This document shows positions 35,808 through 45,090 of a stretch of 64,000 bases of DNA, piece by piece. The stretch comes from Blautia schinkii DSM 10518. Lineage in GTDB: Bacteria; Bacillota; Clostridia; Lachnospirales; Lachnospiraceae. The DNA is taken from the NCBI GenBank assembly GCA_000702025.1, contig JNKJ01000007.1:124001-188000 (forward strand). Reading direction: 5' to 3'. The stretch's first letter is position 1; each line of letters begins with the position of its first letter. The position numbers and the translations under genes are program-made. Under the pieces are notes generated by a model. That model saw only the letters and a list, made by a program, of their open reading frames with translations. It searched no databases and was not told the origin of the DNA.

Positions 35808-35940
35808 GTAGCTTCTTTGCGTAGGTCGCCGTTCTGTACAATGAGGTAATACGTCCTCAACAAGTTGCATCGGGACAGACAGGTTAATGCAATATTTTCA
35901 CATAAGATAATATTTCGAACAAAATGACAATCCTGCCGAA

Positions 35941-35969
35941 TTGTGCGTGAAATCCTCCGATGATATAAT
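35941..35969 (+). promoter_or_regulatory. Promoter of the BMP-type importer operon
   Basis: TTGTGC and TATAAT with a 17-bp spacer; the -10 is extended (TGATATAAT). It is 95 bp upstream of the binding-protein start, leaving room for response-regulator binding upstream. Confidence 0.6.
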
Positions 35970-36063
35970 GTTTTACAACAACATATGAAGTAATTCCTAC
36001 TTCTAAAACGTGTTATTACGGCGACGTAAGCCGAGTGAAAACAAAAAAAGGAGGATTTGAAAG

Positions 36064-37098
36064 ATGAAAAAGATGTTCAAAAAAGCGGTAAGCCTGCTCC
36101 TGGCAGTTACCATGGTGTTTGCAATGACCTGCACCACCTTTGCGGACGACAAGAAAGAGGCCGGGGATTATAAGATAGTCCTCATCCTGCCGGGCCAGAT
36201 TAACGACCAGAGCTGGAACGCTACCAACTATGCAGGACTGGTAGCCTGCAACGAGCAGCTTGGAACAAACATGGAATACGTAGAGAACGTACAGGCAGCG
36301 GACTTTGAGTCTACCTTCCGTGAGTATTCGGAAAGAGGTTACGACCTCATCCTTGCGGCCGGTTCCCAGTTCGACGAAGCCGCAGCAACCATTGCCCCCA
36401 ACTACCCGGATGTAACCTTCTGTGTAGTAAACGGAACAGGCTGTGACGGTGACAACATTGCGCCGATTTTCCCGAGAGAATATGAAGCAAGCTATCTGGC
36501 ATCCATCATTGCCGGAAATATTACCGAGAACGGAAACTTCGCTACAATCGGAGGCTTCCCGAATAAGCCTATGGAACATCTGCTGGATGTATATGAGAAA
36601 ACAGCAGTGTCCATCGCGCAGGACAAAGGAATTGCTGATGCAAAAGCAACCCGCGCTTACTCCAATAACTGGAGCGATGTTGCCCAGGGCAAGCAGATGA
36701 CAGAGCAGATGATCGACAATGGCGCGGACGTAGTTTTCGCATATGCCAATGAAGTAGGCCTTGGATGTATCGAGGCAGCGAAGGAAAAAGGTGTGAAATT
36801 CGTAGGCTTCTCCAGTGACCAGACCACAGTTGATCCGAACACCGTTGTAGCGTCTGTAGTATTTGATTTTGAAACCTTCTATACATGGGCCATCCAGCAG
36901 TACATGGACGGACAGCTCAAGGGCAATACCGTACATGAGGCAGGTATCAACGAGGGTATCTTCAAAGCCGTTTATACAGAGAATGTTGACCAGGAAGTTC
37001 AGGATGCAGTTGATAAGGCTATAGAAGAATATAAATCCGGAAGTGTTGACCTTACCAAATTGTTTGAGGACAACAGCGAGGCAGAGACTGCAGAATAA
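36064..37098 (+). CDS. BMP-family substrate-binding protein (PnrA-like)
   Basis: A 344-aa binding protein of the basic-membrane-protein family, whose members bind purine nucleosides or related ligands. The signal peptide MKKMFKKAVSLLLAVTM is cleaved near TTFA-DD. The Cys in this region is not in a good lipobox, so lipidation is doubtful. Family motifs include LPGQINDQSWN, GSQFDEAA and FCVVNGTG. An AAAGGAGG site precedes the ATG. It is the first gene of an importer operon with the ATPase and two permeases, the usual YufNOPQ-like order. Confidence 0.92.
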   Translation: MKKMFKKAVSLLLAVTMVFAMTCTTFADDKKEAGDYKIVLILPGQINDQSWNATNYAGLVACNEQLGTNMEYVENVQAADFESTFREYSERGYDLILAAGSQFDEAAATIAPNYPDVTFCVVNGTGCDGDNIAPIFPREYEASYLASIIAGNITENGNFATIGGFPNKPMEHLLDVYEKTAVSIAQDKGIADAKATRAYSNNWSDVAQGKQMTEQMIDNGADVVFAYANEVGLGCIEAAKEKGVKFVGFSSDQTTVDPNTVVASVVFDFETFYTWAIQQYMDGQLKGNTVHEAGINEGIFKAVYTENVDQEVQDAVDKAIEEYKSGSVDLTKLFEDNSEAETAE

Positions 37099-37163
37099 GT
37101 TGACTATAGCTGTCTTTCCCAGCCTGTGGGTTGGAGAGATAACTTACCTCGAACCTTTCAGAT

Positions 37164-37188
37164 ATGGCGCTCTTTCAAAGGGCGCCAT
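37164..37188 (+). terminator. Intercistronic hairpin between binding protein and ATPase genes
   Basis: ATGGCGC pairs with GCGCCAT around TCTTTCAAAGG, with no T-tract. It probably stabilises the upstream mRNA or attenuates readthrough so that binding protein exceeds transporter. Confidence 0.5.
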
Positions 37189-37292
37189 TGTCATCTAAAC
37201 GTTGCTCTGGCTGAACACGCAGCTTTCATAGCTGCCAAATCAATTGTCTGCCGCAGCAGATACGACTATAAAAATGCGGGGAGTGAAAGAGA

Positions 37293-38825
37293 ATGCAAGT
37301 ACCTTTTTTTGAAATACAAGGCGTGTCCAAATATTTTGCCAAGGTCATTGCCAATAAGGACATCTCCTTCTCCATTCAAAAGGGTGAGGTCCTGGCGCTC
37401 CTGGGGGAGAATGGTGCGGGGAAAAGTACCATTATGAAGATTCTTTACGGACTTTATCGGGCTGATGAGGGTAAGATTCTCATGGACGGAAAGGAAGTTA
37501 AGATTACCTGCCCAAAGGATGCCATGAAGCTTGGGATTTCTATGATACAGCAGCATTTTTCCCTGGTTCCGGCACACACCGTGACCGAGAACATTATCCT
37601 TGGAAATGTAAAAGGCAGGATTGATCATAAGAAATGCCATGAAGATATGAAAAAACTGGCTGACACATACGGCTTTGATGTCCCGGTGGATGCCAAGGTT
37701 TCGGAGCTTGACGTAGGCGTACAGCAGAAGGTGGAAATCCTTAAGGCGTTGTACTTAAATGCCCGTCTTTTAATCATGGATGAGCCCACCGCTGTGCTCA
37801 CACCTCAGGAATCCGAGACACTGATGCAGTTTGTGAAAAGCTACACGGAAAAAGGAAATTCCGTGGTATTTATCACTCATAAGCTGAAAGAGGTTATGGA
37901 GGTTGCAGACCGCATCATTGTTATGCGTAATGGTCGTGTGAGCGGTAATCTAAAAAAAGAGGACACGAATGAGACAGAGCTTTCCCGTCTGATGATAGGC
38001 AAGGATCTGGTGCAGCCTGAGAAGGACAGCGGTCCCATGGGAGATAAGGCCAAGGTATGCCTTAAGGTCGAAGGACTGACCATCGAAAAGAAAGGTGAAG
38101 CGCCTCTTCTGCGTGATATCAGCTTTAATATCCGCGAGGGTGAGATTTTCGGAATTGCAGGTGTGAGCGGAAACGGCCAGGAGGAATTGTGCGAAGCTAT
38201 TACGGGTTCTCTCAAGCCGACAGCAGGGCATATCTCACTTAACGGTGAGGATATCACAGGGCTCACTGTACGTGAACGTATTGGCAAAGGAATTGGTTAT
38301 GTGCCTGTGGACCGTCACCGCGACGGCATGGTAATGCCCATGACAGTGGCGGAGAATATGATGCTGAAGGAGAGCTTTGGCAGTAAATGGGCGAATCACG
38401 GGTTTATAGATAAAAAGAAGCTGAATGCCTGTACGCAAAAGGCGATTGAGGACTATCAGATTAAAGCTCCGGGACCTGACGCCAGGGCGGGCGGTTTGTC
38501 CGGCGGCAACCAACAGAAGGTGATACTTGCCAGAGAGGTTTCCGTGGGCTCCGAGCTTTTGATCCTCAACCAGCCTACCCGTGGACTGGATTTGGGTGCG
38601 ATCAACAACATCCATACCGTAGTCCTCGAGGAGCGCAAGGCAGGGAAAAGTATATTGCTCGTATCGACGGAATTGTCGGAAATATTTGAAATGTGTGACC
38701 GTATTGCAGTGATGTACAAAGGGAGCTTTATGGGAATCTATCGAAGCGAGGAATTGAATACGGAAAAAATTGGCCTTTTGATGGCCGGTTATGCGCAGGA
38801 AAAGGAGGCGGCAGGAAATGAATGA
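37293..38825 (+). CDS. Nucleoside-type ABC importer ATP-binding protein (YufO-like)
   Basis: A 510-aa tandem ATPase. The N-terminal half has Walker A GENGAGKST at about 38-46, signature LDVGVQQKVEILKAL and MDEPTAVL. The C-terminal half has GVSGNGQEEL in place of a Walker A, the signature LSGGNQQKVILAREV and NQPTRGLDLG. It belongs with BMP-type binding proteins and two permeases. Its 3' end overlaps the next start by 8 bp. Confidence 0.94.
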   Translation: MQVPFFEIQGVSKYFAKVIANKDISFSIQKGEVLALLGENGAGKSTIMKILYGLYRADEGKILMDGKEVKITCPKDAMKLGISMIQQHFSLVPAHTVTENIILGNVKGRIDHKKCHEDMKKLADTYGFDVPVDAKVSELDVGVQQKVEILKALYLNARLLIMDEPTAVLTPQESETLMQFVKSYTEKGNSVVFITHKLKEVMEVADRIIVMRNGRVSGNLKKEDTNETELSRLMIGKDLVQPEKDSGPMGDKAKVCLKVEGLTIEKKGEAPLLRDISFNIREGEIFGIAGVSGNGQEELCEAITGSLKPTAGHISLNGEDITGLTVRERIGKGIGYVPVDRHRDGMVMPMTVAENMMLKESFGSKWANHGFIDKKKLNACTQKAIEDYQIKAPGPDARAGGLSGGNQQKVILAREVSVGSELLILNQPTRGLDLGAINNIHTVVLEERKAGKSILLVSTELSEIFEMCDRIAVMYKGSFMGIYRSEELNTEKIGLLMAGYAQEKEAAGNE

Positions 38826-39894
38826 CAAGGATAAACTGAAAGATTTGATCATCACCAATTTCCTGGCGATTGCTGCCGGTCTGATTCTGAGTGGATTGAT
38901 GCTCATGCTCCTGCATATTAATCCGTTTACCGTCTTTGGTGATGCGTTACATACGATGTTTACCGATAAATATACCATGGGGGATGTGCTGCTGAAGGCG
39001 ACACCGCTGATATTTACCGCACTGGCCTTTGCTTTTACCTTTAAGGCAAATCTCTTCAATATCGGTGCGCAGGGACAGTTTTACATGGGTGCGATTGTAG
39101 CCATTGCAGCATCATTGAAAATGGATGGTGTGGTGCCTACTCCCGTACTCCTGCTGATTGTGGTCGTGCTTACTTTTGTGGCGGGCGGACTTATCGGCGC
39201 TTTAATAGGTTTCCTCAAGGCAAGATACAACGCCAATGAGTTTCTGGTAAGTATGATGTCCACGTATGTGGTACAGGCATTGATGAATTATCTGCTTCGT
39301 ACCTTCCTCCTGGAGACAAAGGGGGAATATCCACAGACAGATGCGATTTCCAGAGAGGCATGGATTCCCACACTGATTCCCGGCACCCGGCTTCACTGGG
39401 GCTTCGTGCTGGCAGTGCTGGTGGCTGTGGGTGTGTGGATTCTTCTCTATAAGACAACGCTTGGATACCGCATCAGAGCGGTGGGCAGTAATGCTTCGGC
39501 CTCGGAAAAGTCTGGAATCAAATCAAAAAAAGTATTCGTGATCGCTTTTTTTATCAGCGGCGCACTTGCGGGCATGGCCGGGTTTACAGAGATTAACGGC
39601 GTGCAGCATATGCTGATACAGGATTTTAACACCTCGATTGGTTCTTCAGGACTTGGAATTGCCATTCTTGCAAATGCCAATCCTATTGGTATCATTTTTG
39701 CCTCCATCCTTTTCGGCGCACTGGGTGTGATTGGAAACCTGATGGGAAGGATGCCGGGCTTAAATATCCCGTCCAGTATTGTTGATTTGATGCAGGGCTT
39801 TGTGATGATTTTCGTCATCGTGTCTTACTTCCTGCGGGCCTGGATGGCTAACCGCAGAGAAAAACGCAGATTGCAGAAGGTGGTGGAAAAATAA
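38818..39894 (+). CDS. Nucleoside-type ABC importer permease 1 (YufP-like)
   Basis: A 358-aa BPD_transp_2 permease with eight or more membrane segments. The ATG at 38818 follows GGAGG at 38804-38808. Motifs include FNIGAQGQFYMGAI, ARYNANEFLVSMMSTY and AVGSNASASEKSGI (the coupling loop). It is coupled to the ATPase gene by overlap and to the next permease by a TAATG junction. Confidence 0.93.
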   Translation: MNDKDKLKDLIITNFLAIAAGLILSGLMLMLLHINPFTVFGDALHTMFTDKYTMGDVLLKATPLIFTALAFAFTFKANLFNIGAQGQFYMGAIVAIAASLKMDGVVPTPVLLLIVVVLTFVAGGLIGALIGFLKARYNANEFLVSMMSTYVVQALMNYLLRTFLLETKGEYPQTDAISREAWIPTLIPGTRLHWGFVLAVLVAVGVWILLYKTTLGYRIRAVGSNASASEKSGIKSKKVFVIAFFISGALAGMAGFTEINGVQHMLIQDFNTSIGSSGLGIAILANANPIGIIFASILFGALGVIGNLMGRMPGLNIPSSIVDLMQGFVMIFVIVSYFLRAWMANRREKRRLQKVVEK

Positions 39895-40811
39895 TGGTAG
39901 TTAGTTTATTAGCACGTGCACTGATGATGAGCACGCCGCTTCTTCTGGGCTCCATCTCGGAGGTGATTGCGGAGCGTTCGGGCATGATGGTCACTGCCAT
40001 TGAAGGAATCTTTCTGATGGGAGCCTGGGGCGGCTTCGTGGGCGCGTATCTTACCGGAAGCTCCTTTGCGGGAATCCTTTTAGCAATGGTCTGCGGACTT
40101 TTGATGGCAGGAGTGTATGGATTTATTACGATTCATCTGCGGCAGCACCAGGTAGTAACAGGAACCGCACTCAATATCCTGGCGGCAGGGCTTTGTACAT
40201 ATCTTCAGAGAGTTTTGTTCGGCGTGCCGGTTTCACCGCTGAAGATTTCGCCGCTGCCGAAGCTTGCCATTCCGCTTTTGGGAGATATCCCGGTGATTGG
40301 GGAGATATTTTTCCGGCAGAATATACTTACGTACCTTGTGTACCTGATTATCCCGCTTTCTTATTTTCTGCTGTTTAAAACCTCGATTGGGCTGACTATC
40401 CGCTCCACGGGTGAGAATCCTGAGGCGGTTGACGTTGCGGGTATCTCTGTCAATAAAGTACGTTTTTTGACGGTCCTTGCGGCAGGTATTATGGGAGGGC
40501 TTGCGGGCGCGTTCTACTCTGTCGGGTATCTGGGAATGTTCACCTCAGGTATGATCGGCGGCCGTGGATGGATTGCTTTCGCTATCTGCTTCCTGGGCAA
40601 CTGGAATCCCAAAGGCGCGGTTATCGGAACATTGGCCTTTGGCTTTACCGAAGCTCTGGCAATCTATATGCAGACCGTGGGCGGCGGAAGCTACTTCCCC
40701 AACGAGCTGTTCATCGCGCTTCCGTATATCTTGACTATCGTGCTTACTGTGGCAAGACGGAACTTTAACGTGCCGGCACAGCTTGGGACACCTTATAGTA
40801 AGGAAAATTAA
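39894..40811 (+). CDS. Nucleoside-type ABC importer permease 2 (YufQ-like)
   Basis: A 305-aa permease, the shorter partner in a heterodimeric channel. Motifs include ISEVIAERSGMMVTAIEGIF, RQHQVVTGTALNILAAG and RSTGENPEAVDVAGI. Its start overlaps the previous stop by one base, so translation is coupled. It closes the operon before a terminator. Confidence 0.93.
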   Translation: MVVSLLARALMMSTPLLLGSISEVIAERSGMMVTAIEGIFLMGAWGGFVGAYLTGSSFAGILLAMVCGLLMAGVYGFITIHLRQHQVVTGTALNILAAGLCTYLQRVLFGVPVSPLKISPLPKLAIPLLGDIPVIGEIFFRQNILTYLVYLIIPLSYFLLFKTSIGLTIRSTGENPEAVDVAGISVNKVRFLTVLAAGIMGGLAGAFYSVGYLGMFTSGMIGGRGWIAFAICFLGNWNPKGAVIGTLAFGFTEALAIYMQTVGGGSYFPNELFIALPYILTIVLTVARRNFNVPAQLGTPYSKEN

Positions 40812-40860
40812 CAAAAGCAAAATGCAATTACATATGATACAGAATGATATTTACAGAAAG

Positions 40861-40888
40861 CAGCCAATGGAAAAGTTGGCTGTTTTTT
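40861..40888 (+). terminator. Intrinsic terminator after the BMP-type importer
   Basis: CAGCCAA pairs with TTGGCTG around TGGAAAAG, followed by TTTTTT. Confidence 0.9.
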
Positions 40889-40942
40889 GCTGCTTGTTAC
40901 TTGGAAATTTGGGTTACAAGTGCCAGAAGGTACAATTTATAA

Positions 40943-41010
40943 ATCGTGTCAATTATCGTGTCATAAATCGTGTCATCTATATTGACCCGATTGACTCGAT
41001 TTGATATAAT
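40943..41010 (+). promoter_or_regulatory. Promoter with an array of CGNGTCA half-sites
   Basis: Three ATCGTGTCA copies lie exactly 12 bp apart (40943, 40955, 40967). Two inverted copies follow (ATTGACCCG at 40981, ATTGACTCG at 40990). The -35 TTGACC (40982-40987) lies inside the first inverted copy, and TATAAT (41005-41010) follows after 17 bp with an extended -10. Occupancy of the array would block RNA polymerase, so repression by a repeat-binding protein is likely. Confidence 0.75.
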
Positions 41011-41044
41011 ATCACCACAGAATAAAAATGAAGGAGATAGCGTT

Positions 41045-42394
41045 ATGGTTTTTCGAGAAAGTGAGACGATAGAGTTAAAAGAAGCCGTTGTGGATGAAAT
41101 TAAAAAAGAAATCATTGCTTTTGCAAACTGTGATGGCGGCAAACTATACATTGGCGTCCAGGATGATGGTACAGTAGTCGGACTTGATGATCCTGATGGG
41201 GTTTCTCTGCAAATCAGTAATATGGTAAGAGACGCAATAAAACCGGATATAACGATGTTCCTGCATTATGAAACAATTGAGGAAGACGGAAAGAAGATTG
41301 TCGCTGTGGATATTCAGCGTGGAACAGACCGTCCTTACTATCTTGCAAAAAAAGGGATGCGTCCGGAGGGTGTATATGTGCGACAGGGCTACTCTGCTGT
41401 TCCTGCCACTGACACGGCAATCCGGCATATGATTAAGGAAACGGATGGAGATCGTTTTGAGGCTATGCGTTGCTTGAACCAGGAACTCACATTCGAAACC
41501 ACAAAAAAAGAATTTGGGCTTCGGAAGGTAGACTTTGGCCCACAGCAAATGCGAACACTGAAGTTAATCGACCAGGACAACCTTTACAGTAACTTAGGCT
41601 TGCTTCTATCGGATCAATGTGTCCATACGATTAAGGTTGCTGTTTTCCAGGGAACGGATCAGACGGTTTTCAAGGACCGCCGGGAATTTTCCGGATCTCT
41701 GATACAACAACTGAAAGATGTATATGATTTTATCGACTTCCGCAATCAGACCCGTGCAACCATAGAAAAATTACTGAGGATTGATGTCAGGGACTACCCG
41801 GAAATTGCTGTTCGGGAAGCGTTGCTAAATCTGCTGGTTCACCGTGACTATTCCTTTAGCGCCAGTTCACTTATCAGTATTTATACTGACCGGATAGAAT
41901 TTGTATCCATTGGCGGATTGATGCCGGGAATTGATTTGGAAGATATTATGGTAGGAATTTCTGTATGCAGAAACGAAAATCTTGCGAATGTGTTCTACAG
42001 ACTGCACTTGATTGAGGCTTACGGTACCGGAATGGGCAAGATTATGAAAGCATACGAAGATATGGAGGAAAAGCCTGCAATTGTAACTACCAAGAATGCT
42101 TTTAAAATCATACTGCCTAACATCAACGCAAAATATGAAACAGGAAATACTTCTGCATTAAAAGCCGAACCAATCACAAGTTTTGATATTAATGCTGAAA
42201 ATGTATTAAGTACCGAAGAGGAGAAAATATTGGAATATGTCCTATCGCATAGTGCTATTACAAGAAATGATGTAATCAGATTGCTTGAAGTGAGTACATC
42301 TACCGCTTCCAGAATCATCAGAAAAATGGTAAAAGGCAACTTGTTGAAGCAGAATGGAAAAGCAAGAAGTACTAACTATACTATAGTAAAATAA
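41045..42394 (+). CDS. AlbA_2-domain putative ATP-binding transcriptional regulator
   Basis: A 449-aa protein; the ATG at 41045 follows AAGGAG at 41031-41036. The N-terminal AlbA_2 (Schlafen-like) domain starts ESETIELKEAVVDEI and has GGKLYIGVQDDG. The middle has an ATPase-like HATPase_c_4 region (VREALLNLLVHRDYS). The C-terminus is a winged HTH (AITRNDVIRLLEVSTSTASRI). Genes of this type are common in Firmicutes and poorly understood. The operator array upstream suggests autoregulation through its HTH (inference). It stands alone between the importer and a carboxypeptidase gene. Confidence 0.8.
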   Translation: MVFRESETIELKEAVVDEIKKEIIAFANCDGGKLYIGVQDDGTVVGLDDPDGVSLQISNMVRDAIKPDITMFLHYETIEEDGKKIVAVDIQRGTDRPYYLAKKGMRPEGVYVRQGYSAVPATDTAIRHMIKETDGDRFEAMRCLNQELTFETTKKEFGLRKVDFGPQQMRTLKLIDQDNLYSNLGLLLSDQCVHTIKVAVFQGTDQTVFKDRREFSGSLIQQLKDVYDFIDFRNQTRATIEKLLRIDVRDYPEIAVREALLNLLVHRDYSFSASSLISIYTDRIEFVSIGGLMPGIDLEDIMVGISVCRNENLANVFYRLHLIEAYGTGMGKIMKAYEDMEEKPAIVTTKNAFKIILPNINAKYETGNTSALKAEPITSFDINAENVLSTEEEKILEYVLSHSAITRNDVIRLLEVSTSTASRIIRKMVKGNLLKQNGKARSTNYTIVK

Positions 42395-42500
42395 TTGGAA
42401 TTCCAAAGTGGGAAGAAACATTTTCAGGATACGAAAATGAGTATATAATGATAGGTGGAACGGCTTGTGATAAGCATTATTGAGGAAAAGAGGAATCATT

Positions 42501-43475
42501 TTGGCATCAAACAGACGTACAAAAAAGAAAACTAATAAAACAAAAATAATATTCTGCGCAGTCATCGAGATTCTGGTGCTCCTGGCCCTGGTAATCATGA
42601 TCGGCTGGAACAAAGGCGTAAAAGACTGGATGCTGAACTTCAACCGCCCGGTAGTAAAGGAGCTTGACATCAGCGGCATCAACAGCCCCTACGCAGTGCT
42701 TATGCAGGCAAAGGGAGGCAAAATCATCGCAGAAACCAAAGGCGAAGAGCGGATGTACCCCGCATCGCTTACCAAGATGATGACAGCGATTGTGGCAATC
42801 GAGGAGCTGTCAAGCCTTTACAAAGAGATCACCTTAAGCGCGGATATGTTCCCGGCTCTTTACGCCCAGGATGCCACCCAGGCAGGCTTTCAGCCGGATG
42901 AGACAGTACGAGCGTCCGACCTGCTCTATGGTGTCCTGCTTCCATCGGGAGCGGAATGCTGCATTGCACTGGCCGAGGATATCGCAGGATCCGAGGAAGC
43001 CTTTGTAGAGCTGATGAATAAAAAAGCAGCGAAGCTTGGCATGGAAAACACTCACTTTTGCGACACCACCGGACTGCATGACCCGGAGCACTACAGTACA
43101 GCCCTGGATATGGCCGTTCTGCTTAAATACTGTCTGCGCAATGACGACTTCCGCGAAATGATAGAGAGCGCCCGCCATTCCACAGCGCCCACCAATATTC
43201 ACCCGGACGGGATCACATATTACAGCACTATGTTCAAAAGCCTCACTGACCCTGCAGTTACAGGCGGCAGGATACTTGGCGGCAAGACAGGCTTTACAAA
43301 TGACGCAGGACTCTGCCTGGCAAGCTTCGCGGAAATAGAGGGTAGGGAATACATTCTCGTCACGGCCGGAGCGCCAGGGACCACAGGGAACGCCCTGCAT
43401 ATTGAGGACGCGGTAACTGTTTACAACCGCCTGGGTGCTGCTGCGCAGGCTTTGGAGAACCGTGGGCAGTCATAA
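42501..43475 (+). CDS. D-alanyl-D-alanine carboxypeptidase (peptidase S11)
   Basis: A 324-aa penicillin-binding-protein-like enzyme that trims pentapeptide side chains. A TTG at 42501 with AGAGGA 6 bp upstream is preferred over the TTG at 42480, which lacks a good site. A basic N-terminus precedes one membrane helix (VIEILVLLALVIMI), a signal anchor. The catalytic motifs are SLTK (PASLTKMM), SGA in place of SGN (LPSGAECC) and KTG (GGKTGFTNDAG). The usual C-terminal beta domain is absent. It lies 18 bp before the next response regulator gene. Confidence 0.9.
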   Translation: MASNRRTKKKTNKTKIIFCAVIEILVLLALVIMIGWNKGVKDWMLNFNRPVVKELDISGINSPYAVLMQAKGGKIIAETKGEERMYPASLTKMMTAIVAIEELSSLYKEITLSADMFPALYAQDATQAGFQPDETVRASDLLYGVLLPSGAECCIALAEDIAGSEEAFVELMNKKAAKLGMENTHFCDTTGLHDPEHYSTALDMAVLLKYCLRNDDFREMIESARHSTAPTNIHPDGITYYSTMFKSLTDPAVTGGRILGGKTGFTNDAGLCLASFAEIEGREYILVTAGAPGTTGNALHIEDAVTVYNRLGAAAQALENRGQS

Positions 43476-43493
43476 GTGAAGGGGGAAAACAAA

Positions 43494-45086
43494 ATGTACA
43501 CATTGCTGATCGCTGACGATGAACCATTGATTCGTAATGGTGTGAAAAAGATCATCGACTGGGAGTCCTTAGGCTTTTCAGAGATTTTTCTGGCAGAGGA
43601 CGGACAGGAGGCGCTGGAGATTGTGCGCAGCCATAAGGTGGACCTGGTGCTTACGGACATTGTTATGCCCTTCATGGACGGACTTGAACTCTCTAAAGTC
43701 CTTTCAGAGGAGTTCCCGGAAATCCATGTAGTCATCCTCACCGGCCATGAGGATTTCGAGTACGCCCAGCAGTCTGTGAATCTCGGCGTAAAAAACTATA
43801 TTCTCAAGCCCGTAGGCGCAGAGAGCCTGTATAAGAAAATGTCCGAAATCTGCAAAAAGCTGAATATTGAGAACGAGCAGAAGTTATATATTTCCACCAT
43901 GAGGAGACAGCTCAAGCAGAGTATTCCCGCCCTACGCGCGCAGATGCTCCACCGTATTGTATGTTCCCCAAACGCCAACTTAAACCGTTACCTGGAGAGC
44001 AGCAAGGGCCTTGAGGTGGATTTGACAAAGGGCCCTTACGCAGTGGCCGTGATTGATGTGGATTTATCCGAGACAGCGCCTGAGGATTACGATTGCTATA
44101 TTTTTGCCTGTGAAAATATCGCGCAGGAATGCCTTGGAAGCGGCCATTACATATTTGGGGACGGCAGCAACCGAATCGTCGTGCTGTTCCGATGCTGTGC
44201 GCTGGTGGAGGACTATCATGAGGTAGTTTATCTCACCATGAGCGTGGTGCAGAAAGCCATCTGGAATACCATCAAGATAAAAACCACCTGTTCCGTAGGC
44301 TCTATCGTAGACTCTCCCCAAGAGCTAAACACGTCCTATAAGGATGCGAGAAGAGCCATGGACTGTAAATATTCCCTGGGCAGCAATAACGTGTACGACA
44401 TCACAGACCTGGATTACCTGGAAAAGACCTTTTACTATCCTGTGAAAGAAACGAAGAAGCTTATCAACAGCATTAAGTTCAAGGGCGAGGCGGAGATTGC
44501 CGCGGCTGTGAGAGATATCATTACCTCCGTGAGCACAGCCCGGAATCTATCCGGTGCAAACTTAAAGATGATCTATATTGATGTGATCACCTCACTTTTG
44601 CGTGAGCTTTCCGATTTAAAAGAGGTATCCGAGAAAATATGGAACGACGGATTTAGTTTTTATAAAATTATCGACCGCATGGGCGGACCTGAGGAGATGG
44701 AAGAAAAACTCCTGCATTTTTCGCGAGAAATTTACCAAGAAATCAATTATGTTAAAAGTAACAGCAGCATGCAGATCATCAATAAGGTGAAGGAGTTCGT
44801 GGATAAGAATTACAAAAATCCTGACCTTTCCCTGAGTATGGCCGCGGAGCATGTTTCCGTGAGTACGGGATATTTAAGCGGGCTTTTTAAAAAGGAGACG
44901 GGTATAAATTTTGTCAAATATCTCACAGACCTTCGGATGGAGAAATCTATGGAGCTGCTGATGAAAACAGACATGAAATCCTATGAGATTGCCTATGAGA
45001 CGGGCTTTGCCAACTCCCATTATTTCAGCATCGCATTTAAAAAGTATACAGGCATGTCGCCGTCTGATTTCCGTATGAAGGAGTAG
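43494..45086 (+). CDS. YesN-type response regulator with AraC domain
   Basis: A 530-aa regulator; the ATG at 43494 is chosen from AAGGGGGA at 43478-43485, and the receiver then starts MYTLLIADDEPLIRNG. The phospho-acceptor lies in VLTDIVMPFMDGLEL. A long helical middle section separates it from a C-terminal AraC HTH with VSTGYLSGLFKKETG and GFANSHYFSIAFKKYTG. It begins a tight three-gene set with a kinase and an anchored binding protein. The expected target is the importer and methyltransferase operon from 48045. Confidence 0.93.
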   Translation: MYTLLIADDEPLIRNGVKKIIDWESLGFSEIFLAEDGQEALEIVRSHKVDLVLTDIVMPFMDGLELSKVLSEEFPEIHVVILTGHEDFEYAQQSVNLGVKNYILKPVGAESLYKKMSEICKKLNIENEQKLYISTMRRQLKQSIPALRAQMLHRIVCSPNANLNRYLESSKGLEVDLTKGPYAVAVIDVDLSETAPEDYDCYIFACENIAQECLGSGHYIFGDGSNRIVVLFRCCALVEDYHEVVYLTMSVVQKAIWNTIKIKTTCSVGSIVDSPQELNTSYKDARRAMDCKYSLGSNNVYDITDLDYLEKTFYYPVKETKKLINSIKFKGEAEIAAAVRDIITSVSTARNLSGANLKMIYIDVITSLLRELSDLKEVSEKIWNDGFSFYKIIDRMGGPEEMEEKLLHFSREIYQEINYVKSNSSMQIINKVKEFVDKNYKNPDLSLSMAAEHVSVSTGYLSGLFKKETGINFVKYLTDLRMEKSMELLMKTDMKSYEIAYETGFANSHYFSIAFKKYTGMSPSDFRMKE

Positions 45087-45090
45087 TAAA

